NCBI GenBank assembly: GCA_964384025.1
Contig: CAYLJJ010000032.1
Coordinates: 1-57,520 of the forward strand
Length of the DNA: 57,520 bases
Direction: 5' to 3'
Source of the DNA: CAYLJJ01 sp964384025
GTDB taxonomy: Bacteria > Myxococcota_A > Bradymonadia > UBA7976 > UBA1532
The translations under genes and the position numbers were made by a program. The notes below the pieces were generated by a model that saw nothing but the letters and a program-made list of their open reading frames with translations, was not told the origin of the DNA and did not search any database. This document shows positions 51,801 through 57,520 of the stretch, one piece after another (positions within the stretch are counted from its first letter, which is position 1; each line of letters opens with the position of its first letter).

Positions 51801-54800
51801 TGTCCTTTAGATGAACAGAATGACCAAGATGGAGACGGGCATTGTGCCGATGTAGACAATTGTCCAACAGTTCCGAATCCAGAGCAGATGGATCTAAATA
51901 TGAATGGCATTGGCGATATATGTGAAGGTGAAGAGTGTAATGGCATTGACGATAATGACAACGATATCATCGACGAGGGCTTTCCAGACTCAGATGAAGA
52001 TGGCTCTGCTGACTGCATAGATGATTGTCCCCAAGATGCTCATGATGATGAAGATCAGGACGGGTATTGTGCTGATCAGGACAACTGTCCTGAGGTAAGA
52101 AACCCTGATCAAGAAGATGTCGATGAGGATGGTATCGGTGACCTCTGTGATATTGAGGAGTGTGACGGTCGTGACAACAACGGGGATGCTGAGATCGATG
52201 AGGGCTTCCCTGATGTTGATGGTCGAGGAGGCGCAGATTGTCATGATCATGATGGAGATGGGCTGACCGAGGAGGAGGGAGACTGCGACGATGAGGAGAT
52301 CTCGATTCATCCGGGAGCGGAGGAGCTTTGGTATGATGGGATCAACTCGGACTGTAACGATGAAGAGGATCCCTCCCCCTGTGATCGTCTCCCTCCCAGT
52401 TATGAGTTGGAGACTCAAGCAGGCTGCAGAACCGACCTTTACTTTGATTATAAAGGGCTCTGCGCTCAAGAGTGCGATGCCGATCTGGAGGTGATCCTTC
52501 AGCTGGTTAATCAGGGAGAGCAGATCGGCTCAGGAGCGGCTCAGATCACCCTCTATGGGATCGATGCAGAGGGGCTCTATCACCCTCTGATGGTTTATCC
52601 ATCCGTCGTCGTTCCAGATGGTGGGCACAGCACTGCGGGCTTTAGCTTAAGGCTGATCGCCCCAGAAGAGGGTGTGACCCTGACGGTGCTCAATCAGTAT
52701 CAGCGCTTGGCGCTGTTCTTGGACGACAGCGAGGGCAGAAGAGAGATCTCTGAGTGTGATGAGAGCAACAACTTCATCGAGATCTTCACCAGCGCGCTGC
52801 CCTGTCCTCAACCAGAGGGGTGTGAACAGCTCTCTCAGGGAGAGCCGGTGGAGCAATTGGAGAGCTGTCGCTCTGAGATCGAGGGAGACTTTCATCCGGT
52901 GATCCGGTGGCAATGGGGTGACATCAGCGAGAGCTGTCCTCTGGGGCCTGCCTGTGATCAAGATCTGGACTGTGGACCCTACGGGAGCTGTCGCTGTGAT
53001 GATCAAGATGAGGATGGCGAGTGTGATTGCAAGGAGAGCGCGGATGATCCCAATGGAGAGCCTCGCTGTCTGAAATACAGCTACTGTGAGCTTTGCCATG
53101 CACCCCAGCAGTTTCCCAGCGCGACCCGAGTGATGATGAGCCCTGTTGTAGGCAACCTCAACGATGACAACGGTGATGGCTTTATCGATCAGGATGATAT
53201 CCCCGATGTGGCTTTTATCAGCTACTCCTCAGCGGAGGAGTACGAGGGAGAGGGGGTCCTTCGAGTCATCTCAGGGCAGAACGGCGCCCCCATCTGGTCC
53301 ACCTCTGGGCTCTTCGCTTCAGGGGGGGTTGCCTTGGCGGATCTAGACCGCGATGGAGAGCCTGAGGTGTTGGCTCGAAACACTGCGTTGGACCTAAACT
53401 GCTATGACCATGAAGGCGCCCTCCTCTGGACCTGTGACATACATGACAGCGTCAGCCGCTTTGCTTATCCGGCGGTCGCCGATCTGGATATGGATGGGGA
53501 TGCGGAGGTTGTGATCGGGCGCAGCATCTGTGATCACCTAGGCAACCTCTTGCTCAACACCGTGATGGACCACGCTCACACCGCTTTCCCCTTGGACATC
53601 AACTTGGGAGAGAGCTGTCAAGGTGATGAAGAGTGCCTTGGAGATTTCCGCTGCCTGGGAGGCTATTGCTCTGATGGAGAGATGGAGCTGATCAGCGGCT
53701 ATGGTGTCAGCCGACTGGATGGTGAGACCCTCTGGACAGGCGGTAACGCGGGCCACGCCGCTGCCGCCAACTTTGATGGAGATCCTGCTCCTGAGATTGT
53801 CTCGGTGCGTCATGAAAATGGCCAAGTTGCGCTCTACGATAACGACGGGAGTGTCGTCTGGAGCGCTCAGATACCTGGAGGAGGAGGAGGTCCTCCCAGT
53901 ATCGCTGATTTCAACGGTGACGGCTTCCCTGAGATTGGAGTGGCGGGGGCTCAAAACTTCGTGGTTTTCCTGGGTAAGCCGGTGTTGGAGCCTGAAGAGC
54001 AGCGCCTCCTCTGGAGCCGAGCGATTGAGGATGCAGCCTCCTACACCACCGGCTCCTCAGCCTATGACTTCGATGGAGATGGAGAGGTAGAGGTGGTCTT
54101 CGCCAGTGAGGAGAACCTCTGGGTCGCCAACGGGGCCACCGGAGAGATCATCTTCCAGGAGGGGGAGCATACCAGCGCGACCCTACAAGAGTACCCCGTT
54201 ATCGTTGATGTAGATCGGGACAGCCATGTAGAGATCTTGGTGGTCTCCAACAGCTACGGCGCAGAAAATGGGCTCTGGGAGGGGATCACCGCCTTAGGTG
54301 ATCGTGATCATCAGTGGATCGATGGCCGTCCAGTGTGGAACCAATATGCCTACCACATCACTCAGATCGAGGATGATCTCAGCGTTCCTCAGTTCCAGCA
54401 CCCTCACTGGCTCCCAGAGCCAGAGGGCTCAGATCAACGAGGCAACAACAGCTTCCGCCAGGGAAGCTATGGAGAGCATGCTCCTCAGGCGGCTTCTAAC
54501 CTGCGCCCCAGCTTCCAGAGACACTGCCTGGAGACCTGCATAGATGAGGAGGAGGGTCAGGGCTGTCTTGAGGATGCTGACTGTGGTGGGGATCAGCGCT
54601 GCCATGAGGAGATCTGCCGCAACTGGACACACAGCCGCTTCCAGATTGAAAACCAGGGCCTCAGGGATCTCCCTGCTGGAACTCTGTGGAGCCTCTATGG
54701 CTTAGACGCTGAGGGAATGTACGCTTGGATCTTAAGCGAGCGCCTTGAGAGCCCCATCTGGGCGGGTTGGAGCTCAAAGGAGATCGAAATTAAGCTCTGG

Positions 54801-54929
54801 GATTGGGAGATTGAACCCTATCGATCTCTACTTCTGGTTGTGGATGATGATGGCTTCGGGCAGGGACAGTATCCAGAGTGTGATGAGTTTGATAACAGTC
54901 TAGAGATCAGCCTCCCCTGCGAACCCTAA
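48828..54929 (+). CDS. Giant TSP3/MopE-repeat and FG-GAP surface lipoprotein
   Basis: A 2033-aa lipoprotein (LPLLAC, Cys17). After a 170-residue beta-rich N-terminal domain come about 25 TSP3-type calcium repeats (DxDxDGxGDxCDxCP, DNCP-x-x-x-NP), with several MopE-type units (CDGIDNNGNG-x-x-DEG). Next is a CARDB-like domain, then FG-GAP/VCBS-like repeats (ADLDRDGEPEV, ADFNGDGFPEI, YDFDGDGEVEV), and a second CARDB-like domain. No C-terminal sorting signal. Expected to be a long, Ca2+-rigidified cell-surface stalk carrying a beta-propeller. The middle of the gene is much more AT-rich than both ends. The 3' end overlaps the convergent protease gene by 23 nt. Confidence 0.88.
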   Translation: MASRLCSLLLLLPLLACDDADSEGENLDFGFNIDASQDLALEDLLSLDSAPVDQLLDAAPLPIPCLLNWAPNPLLDFGDQDLNQREEKRSWLQAPQGAHCRIEQIRLVNSEQGFDFAFEERLHLPVDLESGEDERILELILSFEPQTPGRYETYLIITYRDIYEEGSDAGAQERLSEARLLRLQLNGQSRIPDSDGDRVPDNQDNCPQINNPEQIDTDEDDLGDECDDCPLDIDNDIDQDGTCANQDNCPLVFNQQDQNQDGDEFGDLCDPCDGVSNIDADQDKKCDEIDNCPLHPNPGQVDRDGDGIGDLCDLWPEDPENDTDGDGVPNGRDNCVDQANPGQQNQDGDEQGDLCDLCPLDSENDVDQDTVCGDEDNCPDISNRDQGDEDQDGDGDVCDSCPLDPYNDYDNDNVCGNVDNCPTVYNPGQENEPIDGEEQDDVGDACEVERCDGIDNNGNGLVDEGFPDQDGDELADCMDFCIFDHENDQDGDQICEILDNCPNDPNHDQLDEDNDGQGDECDICPLDPLDDDDNDDVCDNIDNCLGLFNPIHPDLMVQLDSDGDGLGDECDDYPFDPNNDIDRDLCPFNPDYDYEANPNPEFCVQDNCPNVNNPGQFDSDNDGLGDACDACARDPDNDRDRDSHCHNLDNCPFYYNPNQNDLDEDGIGDACDSCRSDPLNDADGDTICDGVDNCVGISNFNQSDIDRDGKGDLCDKCPRDPFNDIDRDDVCREDDNCPAIHNNKQSDNDNDGIGDICDICPNDDTNDRDLDEICGKLDNCPHFGNPDQIDSDGDGIGDICDDCPNDYGNDSDGDSICGDEDNCPGLFNPIPEDQMGDSCNGELCDGIDNNNNGIIDEGYSDVDHDGIVDCLDSCPLDRNNDSDMDSVCGNVDNCPNISNETQRDRDDDHIGDACDECVGDDMNDIDGDGICGDSDNCPSVNNIDQNDVDFDGIGDQCDDETCDGQDNDGDGEIDEGFDDTDGDGDANCADDCPLDEQNDQDGDGHCADVDNCPTVPNPEQMDLNMNGIGDICEGEECNGIDDNDNDIIDEGFPDSDEDGSADCIDDCPQDAHDDEDQDGYCADQDNCPEVRNPDQEDVDEDGIGDLCDIEECDGRDNNGDAEIDEGFPDVDGRGGADCHDHDGDGLTEEEGDCDDEEISIHPGAEELWYDGINSDCNDEEDPSPCDRLPPSYELETQAGCRTDLYFDYKGLCAQECDADLEVILQLVNQGEQIGSGAAQITLYGIDAEGLYHPLMVYPSVVVPDGGHSTAGFSLRLIAPEEGVTLTVLNQYQRLALFLDDSEGRREISECDESNNFIEIFTSALPCPQPEGCEQLSQGEPVEQLESCRSEIEGDFHPVIRWQWGDISESCPLGPACDQDLDCGPYGSCRCDDQDEDGECDCKESADDPNGEPRCLKYSYCELCHAPQQFPSATRVMMSPVVGNLNDDNGDGFIDQDDIPDVAFISYSSAEEYEGEGVLRVISGQNGAPIWSTSGLFASGGVALADLDRDGEPEVLARNTALDLNCYDHEGALLWTCDIHDSVSRFAYPAVADLDMDGDAEVVIGRSICDHLGNLLLNTVMDHAHTAFPLDINLGESCQGDEECLGDFRCLGGYCSDGEMELISGYGVSRLDGETLWTGGNAGHAAAANFDGDPAPEIVSVRHENGQVALYDNDGSVVWSAQIPGGGGGPPSIADFNGDGFPEIGVAGAQNFVVFLGKPVLEPEEQRLLWSRAIEDAASYTTGSSAYDFDGDGEVEVVFASEENLWVANGATGEIIFQEGEHTSATLQEYPVIVDVDRDSHVEILVVSNSYGAENGLWEGITALGDRDHQWIDGRPVWNQYAYHITQIEDDLSVPQFQHPHWLPEPEGSDQRGNNSFRQGSYGEHAPQAASNLRPSFQRHCLETCIDEEEGQGCLEDADCGGDQRCHEEICRNWTHSRFQIENQGLRDLPAGTLWSLYGLDAEGMYAWILSERLESPIWAGWSSKEIEIKLWDWEIEPYRSLLLVVDDDGFGQGQYPECDEFDNSLEISLPCEP

Positions 54930-56106
54930 AGCTTAAGAGAGGGAGGAAACAGAGAAGCAGAGCTCCAACTCCAGGCTGAGGCGCAAAGTTACAACCCTTG
55001 GCTGTTCCAGTCAGCTCCTCTTCAAGCTCCTCCTCCACAACAGCATCAGGGGCAGGAGCAAAGCCAGGGAGACTCTGATCTGGATCGAGAGGGCTGGAAC
55101 CACCTTGATCTGGAGAGATAAAGCGGTCTGGCTGTTGGACTGGACCCAGATCGGGGTCAGGACCTAGATCGGGACTCAGGCCCAGATCGGGGAGCTGCTC
55201 TCCAGCAGGCCGAAGAGCAGGGGGGCGACCATAGCCCTGACAATGAACACGCTCTCCGTTAACGCAAGCCTGCACCATACTGTCAATGATCCACTCCAGA
55301 TGATAATCGACTCGAGTGTCGATGCCTCCTTCTCGACAGTTGTCATCGTCTTGGAAGCCACGGCTGGTGACCCCGATGAGGCGGCGCGCTGGAACGCGAT
55401 CGTCATCGAAATCCATAAAGGTGGGGCCTCCAGAGTCTCCATGGCACTTTTGAGGTGTTGGAAACAGCGTCCCGATCTGTATCTCAGCCTCTCCAACCTC
55501 CCCGAGCTGGGTCTCCGCATGAAAGCGGCGCCCAGTCTCAGGCTGAACAAATGGATTCACTTCAGGATCTCGCTGCCCATAGCCAGCGATGAGGACCTCG
55601 GCTCCAGAGCGAAGGTCTCCTTCAACATCTGTCAGTTGAGCGACTTGGACCCCCTCGATCGGTTCCTCCAAGAAGAGCAATGCGAGATCGTAGAGCATCC
55701 CCAGGCCATCAGGTACCTCGCTGTTGAGCCCTACCCAACGAGGGTGTTTGAGGCTCCGACGCACCGCAATGGTCCTTGGAGGCAGGTTCATATTCTGATC
55801 CCCAAAGTCGCTCACATCGACCTGGAGAGAGAAATAGAAGCGGAGGTTGGAGATGGGGAGCTCTGGGGGGATCTCTACACAGTGAGCGGCGGTGAGCACA
55901 ACATCGGAGCTGATCAAGGTTCCGGTACAACCAAAGCCCCCCACCAGCCCTTGGGGGCCTCTTCCGGTCACCAGCATCGCCCCTACATTAGGAAAATCTC
56001 CAGGTTCGCTGGCGACGCCATTGATGATGTTCTGGGGCTGAGTGGCGAACTCAGCCTCTGTCCCACAAGCGGAGAGGAGAAGGAGGGGGAGTAAGAGACG
56101 CAACAT
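54907..56106 (-). CDS. Trypsin-like serine protease, lipoprotein with MYXO-CTERM-like tail
   Basis: A 399-aa S1-family protease. Lipobox LLSAC (Cys14), activation-type IINGVASEPGDFPN, His75 (TAAHC), Asp140 (YDLALL) and Ser225 (GDSGGP) complete the triad. A linker with DLG/PDP repeats and an acidic stretch follows. The C-terminus has a Gly-Cys, a hydrophobic helix and RVRRGG, the pattern of MYXO-CTERM sorting signals that are processed at the cell surface. Having both a lipobox and the tail is unusual. Likely an extracellular peptidase. Confidence 0.9.
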   Translation of the reverse strand: MLRLLLPLLLLSACGTEAEFATQPQNIINGVASEPGDFPNVGAMLVTGRGPQGLVGGFGCTGTLISSDVVLTAAHCVEIPPELPISNLRFYFSLQVDVSDFGDQNMNLPPRTIAVRRSLKHPRWVGLNSEVPDGLGMLYDLALLFLEEPIEGVQVAQLTDVEGDLRSGAEVLIAGYGQRDPEVNPFVQPETGRRFHAETQLGEVGEAEIQIGTLFPTPQKCHGDSGGPTFMDFDDDRVPARRLIGVTSRGFQDDDNCREGGIDTRVDYHLEWIIDSMVQACVNGERVHCQGYGRPPALRPAGEQLPDLGLSPDLGPDPDLGPVQQPDRFISPDQGGSSPLDPDQSLPGFAPAPDAVVEEELEEELTGTAKGCNFAPQPGVGALLLCFLPLLSFRVRRGG

Positions 56107-56177
56107 AGAGGGGAGTTTAAGGAGGGTCCTAGGTTGGGTCTAGAGCTTATTCGAACATATTTTTAGATCTCCTCGAT

Positions 56178-57520
56178 CTACTTATTGCTGCTCTCTGGAG
56201 CAGCTACGGACCAAGTGGTGATGGTGTAGGGCTGACAGCTGCCCGTAGAACTCTCTTGAGCCAAGACCTTGATCAGGACATTGGTGTCATCATCCAAGCC
56301 GCAGCTTGGCTCCACCAGATAGCGCATCACCTTGCTGCCATCCTCCAAGGTTTCACCATCGCCAAAGCAGGTCTCCTCAAGGAGCATCTCCTCTTCACAG
56401 AACTCCTGCACGGAGTCGATGTCGTCGCCGACGGTGAGGCAGAGATCATACTCTTGACCTTCAGGAATGTTACTGAGCATGACGAAAACCTCATAGGCCT
56501 CATCAGCAGGCCCTGTGATGGGGATACACCAGCTGAGGCTCTCCTCAGCACGCACCAGATAGTGATCTACATCTCCATCCGGATAGAGGGTCCCAGTGAA
56601 GACGCGAGGATCATTATCTTCAGCGATGACTCCGATGTTCTCCGCTTCGGCACAGATCTCATTGCTCTCAAAGATGTCGGCGTCCAGCTCTTCATCTACA
56701 CCACCATCGCAATCATTATCCTCACCATCGCAGATCTCAGCGCTGGGCTCTACCGCCCCCTGACAGATCACCTCTCCATCCTGGCAGACTTGGATGCCCT
56801 CTTGGCAGATCCCCTCGTCGCTGCCACACACCTCATCCATCCCCTCAAAGCTCTCATCAGTAGCACCATCACAGTCGTTGTCCTCACCGTCACAGATCTC
56901 CTCCTCTGCGTCGGGGAGCAGCACCTCTTCGCCCTCTACATCCTGACAGCTCTGCCAAGTTCCATCAGCGCTACAGATGCTGATGCCCATGGAACAGTTG
57001 CCCACATCAACGGAGCATGGCGTATTGCTGCTTGGTTCACAATCCTGGCACTCTTCATCTATCTCACCATCGCAATCATCATCGATGCTGTTTCCACAGA
57101 TCTCATCTACAGGCTCACGGCCAGTACACTCGCCGCCATCAAAGCTGCCATCTACACAGGGGCGAGCACCCAGACCACAGGCCTCATTGCCACACTCTTC
57201 AAAGAGGTTCTCGTCGGTATCCCCGTCACAATCATCATCCTCCCCATTGCAGGTCTCAGGTCGGGGACCCTCTGCATTACAACCCATCCAGTTGCCTAAG
57301 GAGCAGAGTTCTCGCCCTGTAGTTCCACAGCCAGAATGCTCGCAAGGGCGTTCCAGCGCCTCATCGATCTGCCCATCACAGTCATCATCCTTTCCATTGC
57401 ACACCTCTGTCTCAGCCTGAGGCGCGGTGCAGCCGATCCAAGCAGCTTGATTGTTCTCATCTGTGCTACAGTGCTCTTCGCCGCTGCCGCAGGCGGTGTT
57501 ACAGGCGCGGCTCAAATTCT
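56178..57520 (-). CDS. MopE-repeat secreted protein, C-terminal part (truncated by window)
   Basis: At least 446 residues, open at the right edge. Repeats of the MopE/PF11617 type (CNGKDDDCDGQIDE, CDGEDNDCDGATDE) alternate with Cys-rich linkers (GCGTTGRELCSLG type). The last 170 residues form a jelly-roll-like pre-peptidase C-terminal-type domain (DIFESNEICAEAENIG...DVDHYLV). Function is likely extracellular metal/Ca2+-binding and adhesion. The start lies outside the window; the apparent TTG at 57515 is not a real start. Confidence 0.8.
   Translation of the reverse strand, partial: NLSRACNTACGSGEEHCSTDENNQAAWIGCTAPQAETEVCNGKDDDCDGQIDEALERPCEHSGCGTTGRELCSLGNWMGCNAEGPRPETCNGEDDDCDGDTDENLFEECGNEACGLGARPCVDGSFDGGECTGREPVDEICGNSIDDDCDGEIDEECQDCEPSSNTPCSVDVGNCSMGISICSADGTWQSCQDVEGEEVLLPDAEEEICDGEDNDCDGATDESFEGMDEVCGSDEGICQEGIQVCQDGEVICQGAVEPSAEICDGEDNDCDGGVDEELDADIFESNEICAEAENIGVIAEDNDPRVFTGTLYPDGDVDHYLVRAEESLSWCIPITGPADEAYEVFVMLSNIPEGQEYDLCLTVGDDIDSVQEFCEEEMLLEETCFGDGETLEDGSKVMRYLVEPSCGLDDDTNVLIKVLAQESSTGSCQPYTITTWSVAAPESSNK

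Overview
The window looks like chromosomal DNA of a Myxococcota or Bradymonadales-type bacterium (the former Deltaproteobacteria). The evidence is Hanks-type Ser/Thr kinases beside a TPR/PEGA membrane protein, many lipoproteins with long Asp/Cys-rich thrombospondin type 3 (TSP3) or MopE-type repeats, a trypsin-like protease with a MYXO-CTERM-like tail, and moderately high GC in most genes. The assignment rests on protein families only; there is no rRNA here.

Layout. 1-6.0 kb: end of a Pro-rich membrane protein, a GST-like protein, a 56-aa ORF, rlmN, then on the minus strand a PIG-L deacetylase/formyltransferase pair, then a Rep-type helicase. 6.2-17.5 kb: envelope and signalling genes: a LolA-like protein, a repeat protein, a minus-strand operon (TPR/PEGA, TSP3 lipoprotein, radical SAM/SPASM), two kinases, a Lys/Ala-rich secreted protein, a TerB-like protein with a kinase-hydrolase fusion, and a class C serine hydrolase. 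17.5-24.7 kb: an MBOAT/SGNH acylation pair, a fused inositol-phosphate cytidylyltransferase/CDP-alcohol transferase, and an ECF sigma/FecR pair with an outer-membrane-like protein.

24.7-28.6 kb is the most unusual part. An AT-rich globin-coupled sensor gene is followed by two tRNA-shaped RNA genes, each with about 32-33 extra nucleotides in the anticodon arm. Both extra segments can form a hairpin with the same hexaloop, ACUGYC. A Ro60/TROVE-vWA gene follows directly behind a hairpin terminator. Ro60 proteins bind Y RNAs, and some bacterial Y RNAs mimic tRNA, so I read this as a candidate Ro60/Y-RNA locus or a new kind of interrupted tRNA.

28.7-46.6 kb: iron-sulfur fumarase, a degenerate HD-GYP protein, a Fur-regulator/membrane protein/EcfT-THEP1 fusion/TonB-receptor uptake operon, decayed cheD and cheB remnants, an organophosphate-type transporter with a PIN protein and an aldehyde dehydrogenase, an ethanolamine ammonia-lyase operon (eutB-eutC-eutL-TPR protein), rsmD, and a polyprenol-phosphate sugar synthase. 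46.6-57.5 kb: an ArnT/PMT-like glycosyltransferase that appears to start at CTG, a methyltransferase, a 2033-aa TSP3/MopE/FG-GAP surface lipoprotein, the MYXO-CTERM protease, and a MopE-repeat protein cut by the window end.
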